Shown here one piece after another: positions 17,357 through 25,578 of a DNA stretch of 64,000 nt (within the stretch, counting starts at the first letter, position 1; each line of letters opens with the position of its first letter). Under the pieces are notes generated by a model. The model was given only the letters and a program-made list of their open reading frames with translations. It searched no databases and was not told where the DNA came from. The position numbers and the translations under genes are program-made. This DNA is from Sphingobacteriia bacterium 24-36-13. Its GTDB lineage: Bacteria > Bacteroidota > Bacteroidia > Chitinophagales > Chitinophagaceae. Location of the stretch: assembly GCA_002281875.1 (NCBI GenBank), contig NCHN01000008.1, forward strand, positions 1 to 64,000, in the 5' to 3' direction.

Positions 17357-18703
17357 ATGGATAATTTTGCAAATTTTTCAGAAGACCTATTTAGAAAATT
17401 TTCAAAACATCTTCCAGATTTGATTTTTCAATTTACTAGAAGACCCGATAAAAGTTATTGTGTTCCTATTGCCTCAATTGGTATAAAAAATATTTTTGGA
17501 TGTTTACCCGAAGATGTTAAGGAGAATTTAGATCCTATTTTAAAAGTAATTCATCCAGAAGACCGCAATCTTCTAATTGAAAAAATTGAATACTCAGCAA
17601 ATAATTTAACTGAATTTATTTGTGAATTTAGAGTTTGTATTCCGAACAAATCTGTTCAATGGATTTTAGCAAAATCTACTCCAGAAAATTTAACTGATGA
17701 ATCTATTACTTGGTATGGATTTTGTACAAATATTACCCAACAAAAAAAAGCTTTAAAAAAAATTACTATTTTAGCAAATAAGCTAGAAGCAATATTAAAA
17801 GCCATCCCAGATTTGATTTTTGAAATAGGTTTATCTGGTAAAATTTATAATTATTACTCAAAAAAAATAGATACCCTTCTAATTTTACCTGAAAATTTTA
17901 TTGGGCTCAACACCTTCGACATAATGCCCAATTCTGTTAACGAAGTATTAAAAGTTTCATTAAATGAAGCAATAGAAAATGGACATTCAATTGGAAGGCA
18001 ATATGAATTAGTTTTACCCAATAATAAATTATGGTTCGAGCTTTCGGTATCCCCTATTGAACTTCCAATAAACGATGAACAAAGATTTATAGTTTTATCA
18101 AGAGATATAACAGAAAGAAAAAGAGATTTAGATAAACTAATTCAATTATCTCAAGCAGTAGAACAAAGTACTTCAAGTATTGTAATTTCGGATTTAGATG
18201 GGAATTTAGAATTCGTAAATCACTTTTTCACTCAAATTACAGGATATACTGTTGATGAAGCAATAGGTACAAGTACACGTATTTTACAATCTGGACTAAC
18301 ACCTAAATTAACTTATAAAGAAATGTGGAATACAATTAAATCTGGTAAAACATGGAATGGTGAGTTTTTAAATAAAAAGAAAGATGGTTCCTTATTCTGG
18401 GAAGATGTTACAATATCACCAGTTAGGGATAATTCTGGTGAAATAAAACATTTTCTTGCTATCAAAAATGATATCACAAAAGATAAAGAAATTGAAGCCA
18501 GATTTAATAAAATTGCAGTAGATCAAAGCCATCAAGTAAGAGGACCACTTACAAATATTTTAGGAATTACCAAATTATTAAATTTTGATATTACAAATGA
18601 AGAAAAATCTTATTTAACATCACAACTTGAAATAGCGGCAAAGGAATTAGACAAAGCCATTCATAGAGTTGTAGGCGAATCTAGAAATCAGCAAATAAAT
18701 TAA
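17357..18703 (+). CDS. Multi-PAS sensor protein with histidine-kinase dimerisation helix but no ATPase domain
   Basis: Cytosolic signalling protein of 448 residues. Three PAS domains can be seen: about 15-130 (ending GFCTNITQQKKALKK), about 140-255 (ending VLSRDITERKRD) and about 260-380 (ISDLDGNLEFVNHFFTQITG; ending FLAIKNDITKDKE). A DHp-like phosphoacceptor helix follows with H392 in SHQVRGPLTNILGITK. The gene stops about 55 residues later; there is no N, G1 or G2 box, so the ATP-binding domain is missing. DNA here is more A+T-rich than in the downstream gene. It starts 57 bases from the divergent BNR gene and ends 3 bases before ade. It may act with a partner kinase, or be a remnant. Confidence 0.83.
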   Translation: MDNFANFSEDLFRKFSKHLPDLIFQFTRRPDKSYCVPIASIGIKNIFGCLPEDVKENLDPILKVIHPEDRNLLIEKIEYSANNLTEFICEFRVCIPNKSVQWILAKSTPENLTDESITWYGFCTNITQQKKALKKITILANKLEAILKAIPDLIFEIGLSGKIYNYYSKKIDTLLILPENFIGLNTFDIMPNSVNEVLKVSLNEAIENGHSIGRQYELVLPNNKLWFELSVSPIELPINDEQRFIVLSRDITERKRDLDKLIQLSQAVEQSTSSIVISDLDGNLEFVNHFFTQITGYTVDEAIGTSTRILQSGLTPKLTYKEMWNTIKSGKTWNGEFLNKKKDGSLFWEDVTISPVRDNSGEIKHFLAIKNDITKDKEIEARFNKIAVDQSHQVRGPLTNILGITKLLNFDITNEEKSYLTSQLEIAAKELDKAIHRVVGESRNQQIN

Positions 18704-18706
18704 GGC

Positions 18707-20419
18707 ATGTCAACTTTTAATTTAGCTGTTCAGTTGGTAGATATTTATCAACGTAGAATTTATCCTGCAAAAGTATCCATTCAAAATAATTGCATAGTTT
18801 CTATTGAATCAATTGATGAATCGGCTGTTAATACAGCAGGTTTTTTAATGCCTGGATTTATAGATAGCCATGTACATATTGAGAGTAGTATGCTTATCCC
18901 TAGTGAATTTGCACGTATTGCTGTAATGCATGGAACAGTTGGTACAGTGAGTGATCCGCATGAAATTGCGAATGTGTGTGGCATCGAAGGCATAGAATTC
19001 ATGATCAACAATGGTAAGCAGGTGCCTTTCAAATTTAATTTTGGTGCTCCTAGCTGTGTACCTGCTACCGTATTTGAAACCGCTGGCGCAGCATTGGATA
19101 GTAAAGATGTAGAGGCATTGCTTGCTTCGGATGATATTATGTACTTAAGTGAAATGATGAATTTCCCCGGCGTGCTGCACAGTGATCCGGAAGTCATGAA
19201 AAAAATTGCAGCAGCACACCGGGCCGGTAAGCCCGTGGATGGGCACGCCCCCGGCCTTACCGGAGCATCAGCCAAACAGTATATAGAAGCAGGAATCTCC
19301 ACCGACCATGAATGCTTTACACTAGAAGAAGCCGTAGATAAATTATCCTACGGAATGAAAATCATTATTCGCGAAGGAAGTGCTGCTAAAAATTTTGAGG
19401 CCTTAGCCGAACTAATAGACGATCATCCGAATATGATTATGCTCTGCAGCGACGATAAACATCCGGATAGTTTAGTAGAAGGACATATCAATCAACTCTG
19501 TGCAAGAGCAGTTGCGAAAGGATTGGATGTATTTAATGTATTGAAAGCAGCTTGCATCAATCCTGTAAAACATTATAACTTAAATATTGGAACGCTTCGC
19601 GTGGGAGACCCCGCCGACTTTATCATTGTAGAAGACTTAACTCATTTCAAGGTCTTGCAAACCTATATTGACGGGCAAGCACTTTTATCAACTGATCTTG
19701 ATTCCGATTCAGCACTGTCTACACCATCAGCGCCCTCCGCTTTAAACGCAACAACCTCAAGAAAAAAATCGTTGATTAAATCCGTTCCCGCAACACCCAT
19801 CAATCAGTTTACCTGTGCGCCGGTAAATGAAATTGATTTGTCAATGCCTGTTTCCTCTTATCCAAATAGTGATGGATTGATTCCTGTTATTGAAGCCTTA
19901 GATGGACAACTCATTACCAATAAATTATACTTACCCGCAACCATTGTAGATGATTGTTTGGTAAGCAATACAGCCGATGATATATTGAAAATGGTAGTGG
20001 TGAATAGGTATCATATGGCGCCGGTTGCAAAATCATTTATTAAAAATTTTGGCTTCCGTACCGGCGCCATCGCCTCCACAGTAGCACACGATAGCCATAA
20101 TATAGTAGCAGTAGGTACAACGGATGAAGCATTAGCAGCTGCCATTAATGCGGTTATTGCAGCTGAAGGAGGAATTAGCTGTGTAGACAGCCATAATCAA
20201 ACCCTAGTGCTACCCTTACCTGTTGCAGGATTAATGAGTACTGAAGATGGATTTCTTGTTGCGGAGCAGTACACTGCTATAGATACAATGGCCAAAAGTT
20301 TGGGCAGTTCATTAAGTGCCCCATTTATGACTTTGAGTTTTATGGCATTGTTGGTGATACCCCATTTAAAATTGAGCGATAAGGGAATATTTGATGGGGA
20401 TCGCTTTGAGTTCCTGTAA
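18707..20419 (+). CDS. ade: Adenine deaminase
   Basis: Hydrolyses adenine to hypoxanthine and ammonia in purine salvage. It is an amidohydrolase of 570 residues with metal-binding GFIDSHVHIESSM near 50-62, SDPHEIANVCG, VDGHAPGL, ISTDHECFT and CSDDKHPD; the C-terminal half includes VAHDSHNIVAVGT and SCVDSHNQTLVLPLPVAGLM, typical of Ade. A Ser/Ala/Asp-rich insert at about residues 326-355 (DSDSALSTPSAPSALNATTS) is not expected in the family and looks like a flexible linker. Part of the gene around 19150-19270 is visibly more G+C-rich than its surroundings. It begins 3 bases after the PAS gene, and upp follows 61 bases downstream, so two nucleobase-salvage genes are adjacent. Confidence 0.94.
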   Translation: MSTFNLAVQLVDIYQRRIYPAKVSIQNNCIVSIESIDESAVNTAGFLMPGFIDSHVHIESSMLIPSEFARIAVMHGTVGTVSDPHEIANVCGIEGIEFMINNGKQVPFKFNFGAPSCVPATVFETAGAALDSKDVEALLASDDIMYLSEMMNFPGVLHSDPEVMKKIAAAHRAGKPVDGHAPGLTGASAKQYIEAGISTDHECFTLEEAVDKLSYGMKIIIREGSAAKNFEALAELIDDHPNMIMLCSDDKHPDSLVEGHINQLCARAVAKGLDVFNVLKAACINPVKHYNLNIGTLRVGDPADFIIVEDLTHFKVLQTYIDGQALLSTDLDSDSALSTPSAPSALNATTSRKKSLIKSVPATPINQFTCAPVNEIDLSMPVSSYPNSDGLIPVIEALDGQLITNKLYLPATIVDDCLVSNTADDILKMVVVNRYHMAPVAKSFIKNFGFRTGAIASTVAHDSHNIVAVGTTDEALAAAINAVIAAEGGISCVDSHNQTLVLPLPVAGLMSTEDGFLVAEQYTAIDTMAKSLGSSLSAPFMTLSFMALLVIPHLKLSDKGIFDGDRFEFL

Positions 20420-20480
20420 AGCCTAAACCCAGCAATAATCAACCACGAAAACTCGTATTTTCGCAACTCAATACTAGCTA

Positions 20481-21134
20481 ATGGTTATTAATTTAAGTGA
20501 GCAGCACAGCCTGCTAAGCAACTGGGTATCTGAGTTAAGAAATGTAGAGATACAAGGCGATCGCATGCGTTTCAGAAGAAATTTAGAGCGCATTGCAGAA
20601 GTGGCTGCTTACGAAATAAGCAAGCAATTACCTTGGGAAACCAAAGAAATACCCACTCCTTTAGGCATACATGAAAGCAAGGTATTGAGTGAGCAACCTG
20701 TATTAGCAACTATATTAAGAGCAGGACTACCCATGCATACAGGCATGTTGAATTATTTTGATAAAGCCGATAATGCATTTGTTTCTGCATATAGAAAACA
20801 TCATCGCGATGGTAGTTTCGAAATCAGTATGGAATACATGAGCTGTCCCGATTTAAATGATCGCGTGGTAATTATATCAGATCCCATGTTGGCAACTGGT
20901 GCTTCTGTGGTTAAAACCATTCAACATATGAAAGCAGAGGGAAACCCTGCTTCTTTTCATGTGGTTGTTGCCATTGCATGTTCAGTGGGCATTGAGTACC
21001 TAGAAAGAGAATGTGGCAGTGATATTACCATTTGGTGTGGAGATATTGATGAAGAATTGACTGCTAAGTCCTATATCGTTCCAGGATTGGGCGATGCGGG
21101 CGACTTGGCATTTGGTTCTAAGCTGCAAGCATAG
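20481..21134 (+). CDS. upp: Uracil phosphoribosyltransferase
   Basis: Makes UMP from uracil and PRPP in pyrimidine salvage. 217 residues. The PRPP-binding loop reads VVIISDPMLATGASVVKTI (near 129-147), and the C-terminal uracil-binding segment reads YIVPGLGDAGDLAFG. The N-terminus (LSEQHSLLSNWVSELRNVEIQ) is of the Bacteroidota form. A TATTTTCG box at 20456-20463 differs by one base from the TAnnTTTG promoter element, so it may have its own promoter although it lies close behind ade. Standard family member with no anomalies. Confidence 0.96.
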   Translation: MVINLSEQHSLLSNWVSELRNVEIQGDRMRFRRNLERIAEVAAYEISKQLPWETKEIPTPLGIHESKVLSEQPVLATILRAGLPMHTGMLNYFDKADNAFVSAYRKHHRDGSFEISMEYMSCPDLNDRVVIISDPMLATGASVVKTIQHMKAEGNPASFHVVVAIACSVGIEYLERECGSDITIWCGDIDEELTAKSYIVPGLGDAGDLAFGSKLQA

Positions 21135-21167
21135 TATAAATTGTATCTTTAAGACCAAGTTAGGTGT

Positions 21168-22172
21168 ATGCGAAGGATATTGCTTATGTGGATGGGGTTG
21201 GTCGTTGCTGTGGTGGTTACTGCACAGGATCCGCATTTCTCGCAATTTTTCTCTTCCCCACTCACATTAAACCCTGCATTCACTGGAAAATTTTTTGGTA
21301 CTTATAGAGTGGCAGGTAATTACAGAAACCAATGGCCTACCATCAATAATGCTTTTACTTCTGCCACTGCATCCATAGACTTTCAAGTAATGCAAAACAA
21401 TATGTCTCAAGGAGACAGTTGGGGTGTTGGATTCATGGGCTTTAACGACAATAGCAGCAATGGTGCAGTACAGTTTAATTACGGAACATTTTCAACTGCT
21501 TATCATAAAAGTTTAGACGAAGATGGCATGCACCAAATAGGATTAGGTGTACAAGCCACTTATGCAAATATGCTCATTAACACCAATCGTCTCAGTTTTG
21601 AAGATCAACTAACTACTGCAGGATTTACTGGATTAACTTCTGAGATATTTAATTCTAGCACATTAAAATCAAGCTATGTAGATTTAAATGCAGGCTTATT
21701 ATACAATGGAAGCACCAATGATCGAAACAATTTTTATTTTGGTGTAAGCATGTATCATATTAATCGACCCAAACAATCTTTTACTGGAGCCGAATATTTA
21801 TTAAAGCCCAGAACCAATATACACGCTGGCACTTATTTTCCTTTAGGTGCTACCACAACATTGCATTTAAGTGGATCACAAAGTTTTCAGGCACAAGTAA
21901 GTCAAACAATCATTGGAGGTGCAGTACAATTAAGTACAGCCCCAGAAGATCCCAACGCAACCAGTATTTATGTTGGTGCATGGATGCGTTTAAAAGACGC
22001 CATTATACCATATGTTGGTATTGAATTCAATAATATCAGAATTGGTGCTAGTTACGACTACAATACATCTTCATTAAGAACAGCTTCAATCAATAGAGGT
22101 GGTATTGAAGTATCACTTATCTATATTAGAAGACCAAATACAGACCGACCAGTGAACTGTCCAAAGTTTTAG
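21168..22172 (+). CDS. PorP/SprF-family type IX secretion-associated outer membrane protein
   Basis: Outer-membrane beta-barrel protein of 334 residues. A signal peptide (ILLMWMGLVVAVVVTAQ) is followed by the family signature DPHFSQFFSSPLTLNPAFTG and by alternating aromatic strands to the end. PorP/SprF proteins work with the type IX secretion system; several paralogues usually exist per genome, each attaching or exporting particular C-terminal-domain proteins (for example SprB-like adhesins). Here no large cargo gene is adjacent, so its partner is unknown. TATCTTTA just upstream (near 21145) resembles a -7 promoter box. With porT at 39 kb it shows that this organism has type IX secretion. 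Confidence 0.9.
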   Translation: MRRILLMWMGLVVAVVVTAQDPHFSQFFSSPLTLNPAFTGKFFGTYRVAGNYRNQWPTINNAFTSATASIDFQVMQNNMSQGDSWGVGFMGFNDNSSNGAVQFNYGTFSTAYHKSLDEDGMHQIGLGVQATYANMLINTNRLSFEDQLTTAGFTGLTSEIFNSSTLKSSYVDLNAGLLYNGSTNDRNNFYFGVSMYHINRPKQSFTGAEYLLKPRTNIHAGTYFPLGATTTLHLSGSQSFQAQVSQTIIGGAVQLSTAPEDPNATSIYVGAWMRLKDAIIPYVGIEFNNIRIGASYDYNTSSLRTASINRGGIEVSLIYIRRPNTDRPVNCPKF

Positions 22173-22184
22173 CCTGCTATTTGT

Positions 22185-22192
22185 TATCTTTG
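22185..22192 (+). promoter_or_regulatory. Consensus -7 promoter box TATCTTTG
   Basis: The octamer matches TAnnTTTG exactly and ends 16 bases before the TTG start of the EI24-like gene, giving a leader of roughly 10 bases. No clear TTTG box is present at the expected -33 distance, so the assignment rests on the -7 element alone. Confidence 0.45.
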
Positions 22193-22208
22193 GCGAAACA
22201 CCCCCTGA

Positions 22209-22997
22209 TTGTTCAAAGAAATTATTATATCCATACAAGCTTACGGTGCAGCACATCAATTTATTAAAGCCAATAAATTGTGGAAATGGATTATTGTGCC
22301 GGGCATTTTATACATGTTGTTATTCATTACGGGCATGTATTTTTTTAGTCAGAGCGCCAATAACGCCATTGAATGGATAGCACTAAGAACTGGCTTAAAA
22401 GGCTGGTTAGACACATTAGATAGCGGTTTCCTAGGGTTCTTATTTACAATGGGAAGCATGTTATTATGGATGTTATTAATGCTGTTTTATTTTTCCTTAT
22501 TTAAATACTTATTCTTAATTGTAGGCGCACCTTTATTTGCTTATTTGAGTGAAAAAACAGAAGCCATTATAGAAAAGAAGGACTTCCCTTTTAATCAAGC
22601 ACAATTTATTAAAGACATGATTAGAGGGATCAAACTCTCTGTTCGAAATAGTTTGTGGCAAACCGTTTATTTGCTCAGTATTATTTTTTTAAGTTTAATT
22701 CCACTGGTTGGATGGCTTACCCCTTTCTTAGCCTTATTATTAGAATGTTATTATTATGGGTTTTCTATGTTAGACTATAGTATGGAAAGACATAAAAAAA
22801 CAGCGGGTGAAAGCATTGCATTTGTGAGTGCACACAAAGGATTGGCCGTAGGAAATGGAATGGTGTTTTATCTATTTCATTTTTTACCTATTATCGGTTG
22901 GATCTTAGCCCCTACTTACGCAGTAGTTGCTGCAACTTTAAGCATATACCCTTTAAAAAAAGAGGCCATTGAACAATCCATTGCAAAAAACGGGTAA
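22209..22997 (+). CDS. EI24/CysZ-like integral membrane protein
   Basis: Inner-membrane protein of 262 residues with about six hydrophobic segments: WIIVPGILYMLLFITGMYFF near 30-48, GFLFTMGSMLLWMLLMLFYF, YLFLIVGAPLFAYLSE, VYLLSIIFLSLIPLVGWLTP, the segment near 170-185, and FYLFHFLPIIGWILAPTYAV. The start FKEIIISIQAYGAAHQFIKA and the LVGWLTPFLALLLECYYYGF region match Bacteroidota EI24 proteins. The family includes the sulfate permease CysZ, but no sulfur genes are nearby. The TTG at 22209 is the only start that retains the conserved N-terminus and follows a consensus -7 box. Its end overlaps the next gene by about 29 bases. Confidence 0.82.
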   Translation: MFKEIIISIQAYGAAHQFIKANKLWKWIIVPGILYMLLFITGMYFFSQSANNAIEWIALRTGLKGWLDTLDSGFLGFLFTMGSMLLWMLLMLFYFSLFKYLFLIVGAPLFAYLSEKTEAIIEKKDFPFNQAQFIKDMIRGIKLSVRNSLWQTVYLLSIIFLSLIPLVGWLTPFLALLLECYYYGFSMLDYSMERHKKTAGESIAFVSAHKGLAVGNGMVFYLFHFLPIIGWILAPTYAVVAATLSIYPLKKEAIEQSIAKNG

Positions 22998-23685
22998 AGT
23001 CATTTTGATCCCAACGGTATTGCACGAAGAAGCATTGCATACCATACCAGCTTATATTACTGAAGCCATTAAAGAGTGTACCGTATTTTTTGTTGAAAAC
23101 GAAAAAACAACGCGAAGATTTTTTAAAAAGCTTTGGAAAGAAATGGTCATAGACAATTACCAATGGCATACTATTCATAAAGCAGAAACAGCCGTAACCA
23201 AAGCATTTATTGATGCATTAGAAAAAGGACAAACGATTGGCATTGTAAGTGAAGCGGGTTGCCCAGGCATTGCAGATCCAGGACAAATTCTAGTAGAAGC
23301 CGCACAGCTAAAAGGATTCAAAGTAACTCCCTTAGTGGGACCCAGCTCAATTTTACTAGCATTAATGGCCAGTGGAATGAATGGACAATGCTTCCAATTC
23401 AATGGCTATTTACCCATTGACTCTTTAGAGAAAAAGAAAAAAATTAAGGCAATCGAAGAAGATTCGCAACGAAATCAATGCACCCATATTTTTATTGAAA
23501 CCCCTTATAGAAATAATCAATTATTGGGGGATCTTTTACAAAGTTGTAAATCTTCAACCCGTATTTGTATTGCTAAAAATATTACTGCTCCCGACGAAAC
23601 CATTGTAACTAAAACCGTTCAGGACTGGGCAAAAAAAATACCGGAACTCCATAAAATTCCGGTAATCTTTTTAATTCAAGCGTAA
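22969..23685 (+). CDS. RsmI-like SAM-dependent methyltransferase (tetrapyrrole methylase fold)
   Basis: Cytosolic methyltransferase of 238 residues related to RsmI, which 2'-O-methylates C1402 of 16S rRNA. Family features: GKVILIPTVLHEEALHTIPA, the segment FVENEKTTRRFFKKL, the SAM-binding loop IVSEAGCPGIADPG (near 92-105), LVGPSSILLALMASG and IETPYRNNQLLGDLL. It is of the Bacteroidota type in which the N-terminal P-I-G-N motif of true RsmI is replaced by a PTVLHE form, so the exact rRNA or other substrate is uncertain. The TTG at 22969 is the likely start (a second TTG at 22981 is possible), overlapping the EI24-like gene and implying translational coupling. Confidence 0.85.
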   Translation: MNNPLQKTGKVILIPTVLHEEALHTIPAYITEAIKECTVFFVENEKTTRRFFKKLWKEMVIDNYQWHTIHKAETAVTKAFIDALEKGQTIGIVSEAGCPGIADPGQILVEAAQLKGFKVTPLVGPSSILLALMASGMNGQCFQFNGYLPIDSLEKKKKIKAIEEDSQRNQCTHIFIETPYRNNQLLGDLLQSCKSSTRICIAKNITAPDETIVTKTVQDWAKKIPELHKIPVIFLIQA

Positions 23686-23699
23686 GCTTTATTGTTTCT

Positions 23700-24107
23700 T
23701 TATTTCTCTGATGGTTTCTTGGGTGCTATGATGGTTTCATTACCCAAGCCTCTTACTTCTAAAATACTATCAACAATGTATTTTTCAACACCGCGCCAAG
23801 GCAATGCGCCTAAGTATCTCTTATAATGAACATTGATTTCTCTGCCAGAGTTTTGATTCAGTACCTCTGCAACTTTTTCATCTTCAACACTAAATTCAAA
23901 TTCAATACTCTGCACATTGGCTTTAAAACCACTCTGAATTAAATTGCCCTCATAGGTTTTAAACAAGAATCCTTTTTGTTGAAAGGTATTCAGAATACCT
24001 GCTTTAGCGCCTTCAGAATACACAAAATAAAAGCGCCAATATACAAATGCGGCTAGTAACAAAATGATAATGGTAGTAGCACTCCAAGCAAATTTTTTCA
24101 TTGTCAT
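23700..24107 (-). CDS. Small membrane-anchored conserved protein
   Basis: Not functionally characterised. From ATG at 24105-24107 (MTMKKFAW; a second ATG two codons later) the protein has about 135 residues: one membrane segment (TTIIILLLAAFVYWRFYFVY) followed by a soluble extracytoplasmic domain (AGILNTFQQKGFLFKTYEGN; SIEFEFSVEDEKVAEVLNQN; NVHYKRYLGALPWRG). Homologues in Bacteroidota are sometimes labelled 6-phosphogluconate dehydrogenase, for which I see no support. It begins one base after the stop of the M28 peptidase gene and so is probably co-transcribed with it. The C-terminal YIVDSILEV region suggests a small beta fold. Confidence 0.75.
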   Translation of the reverse strand: MTMKKFAWSATTIIILLLAAFVYWRFYFVYSEGAKAGILNTFQQKGFLFKTYEGNLIQSGFKANVQSIEFEFSVEDEKVAEVLNQNSGREINVHYKRYLGALPWRGVEKYIVDSILEVRGLGNETIIAPKKPSEK

Positions 24108-24108
24108 A

Positions 24109-25479
24109 TTATAATCCGTATTGGTCAACAAGGTAGATTAATGCAGCCATATTCACTGCTCCCAAATTCAACTCTCTTTTATTCACGTTTTCAAACACAT
24201 CAGAGCGAGCATGGTGAATATCAAAATAACGCTGGCTATCAGGCATTAAACCAGCGATAGGAGTTCCAAAAGTTCTATTGAGTGGACCAATATCAGCTCC
24301 ACCCCCACCAGCTTGCAAGAAGTCGGTACCATAAGGTTTTAACAAAGGCAACCAACTTTGGACTTTAGTTAACTGCGCTGGAGACACGGTAAAACCAAAT
24401 CCTCGCGGTGTAAATCCGCCCGCATCTGATTCTAACGCAAAAACGTGTTTCTCATTGTTCTTCTTGGCTTCTTCTGCATATTTGTTACCACCACGCATGC
24501 CATTTTCTTCATTTGCAAATAACACAAAGCGAAGGGTTCTTTTTGGTTTATACCCCAACGCTTTTAATGCACGCATAATTTCGATGGTTTGAACAATACC
24601 CGCACCATCATCATGTGCACCTTCATTCACATCCCAACTATCTAAATGACCTCCTACCGTAATATATTCATTCGGAAATTGAGTACCGGTTAATTCAGCT
24701 ACCACCGAATGCCCTGCTACATCTGGGCCAAATGAACCATTGGTCGTCATGGAAACTTTAATGGAACTATTTCTAGTAGTAGACCAAATAAAATCGGCGT
24801 CTTCATTACCCAAAGCAATTGCAGGAATTTTCGGATAAGCTTCATCATAACCTGTTGTACCCGTATGCGGATTATTATCGGTGGCTTCGGTTAAAGAACG
24901 AATCATCACCCCCACTGCACCATATTTTGCAGCACGACTAGGTCCTGATCTTCTGTACTGACCAGCTTCACCGTACGATTTAAATGTTTGAATATTGGTT
25001 GGATTGAATTTGTTGTTGAAATAAACAATCTTTCCTTTTAATTGGTCTTTCTTGGCTTCCATTTCATCAAAATCTTGCACAGCAATTACTTCAGCCACCA
25101 ATGGCTTACCACCCGTACCCAAAGAATTACCCAATGCCAATACATCTAGTGAACGATTGGTTTTTTTACCATTTTGTACAACTACAGCAGCTTGGTCTTT
25201 ACCACCTCTTTTCCAATTGGGCATCATGCATTCTTGCAAAAACACATTGTCTGCCCCTAATTTTTTAAGGGATGCTTCGCCCCACTGAACTGCTTTGGTA
25301 TACTGAACAGAACCGGCCAAACGGCCACCAATTCCTTTAGTGAGTTCACGCAATAAATCGTGGGCCTTGCCATTGCGCATAATTTCATCACTTATTTTCT
25401 TGATATAAACCGAGTCCGCACTGCTTTGAGCGGAAGCCAACATAGGAATAAATGCGGCTAGAATAAATAATTGCTTCAT
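24109..25479 (-). CDS. Exported M28-family zinc aminopeptidase
   Basis: Exported metallopeptidase of 456 residues. Signal peptide FILAAFIPMLASAQ. A protease-associated (PA) domain appears around 130-255 (GKIVYFNNKFNPTN; KYGAVGVMIRSLTEATDNNP). The M28 catalytic domain has HLD in VGGHLDSWDVNEGAHDDGAG (zinc ligands H and bridging D), EEN in RFVLFANEENGMRGGNKYAE (general base and zinc ligand), and further ligands in LESDAGGFTPRG and DIHHARSD. This order is typical of peptidases that remove N-terminal amino acids in the periplasm or outside the cell. A small membrane protein follows at once and is likely in the same operon. Confidence 0.92.
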   Translation of the reverse strand: MKQLFILAAFIPMLASAQSSADSVYIKKISDEIMRNGKAHDLLRELTKGIGGRLAGSVQYTKAVQWGEASLKKLGADNVFLQECMMPNWKRGGKDQAAVVVQNGKKTNRSLDVLALGNSLGTGGKPLVAEVIAVQDFDEMEAKKDQLKGKIVYFNNKFNPTNIQTFKSYGEAGQYRRSGPSRAAKYGAVGVMIRSLTEATDNNPHTGTTGYDEAYPKIPAIALGNEDADFIWSTTRNSSIKVSMTTNGSFGPDVAGHSVVAELTGTQFPNEYITVGGHLDSWDVNEGAHDDGAGIVQTIEIMRALKALGYKPKRTLRFVLFANEENGMRGGNKYAEEAKKNNEKHVFALESDAGGFTPRGFGFTVSPAQLTKVQSWLPLLKPYGTDFLQAGGGGADIGPLNRTFGTPIAGLMPDSQRYFDIHHARSDVFENVNKRELNLGAVNMAALIYLVDQYGL

Positions 25480-25578
25480 TGGCTAAAGTTAACGATTTGA
25501 TTGATTTGTTATGCTTTGATGAACGGAACGAACAAAAGCAAAAAAAAGCCGTTCTTTACATTGATTAATTAAGCAATT

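Noticed and set aside
18781..19302. 173-residue antisense open frame in ade
   Set aside because: Long only because the gene is locally G+C-richer; the translation lacks any known pattern.
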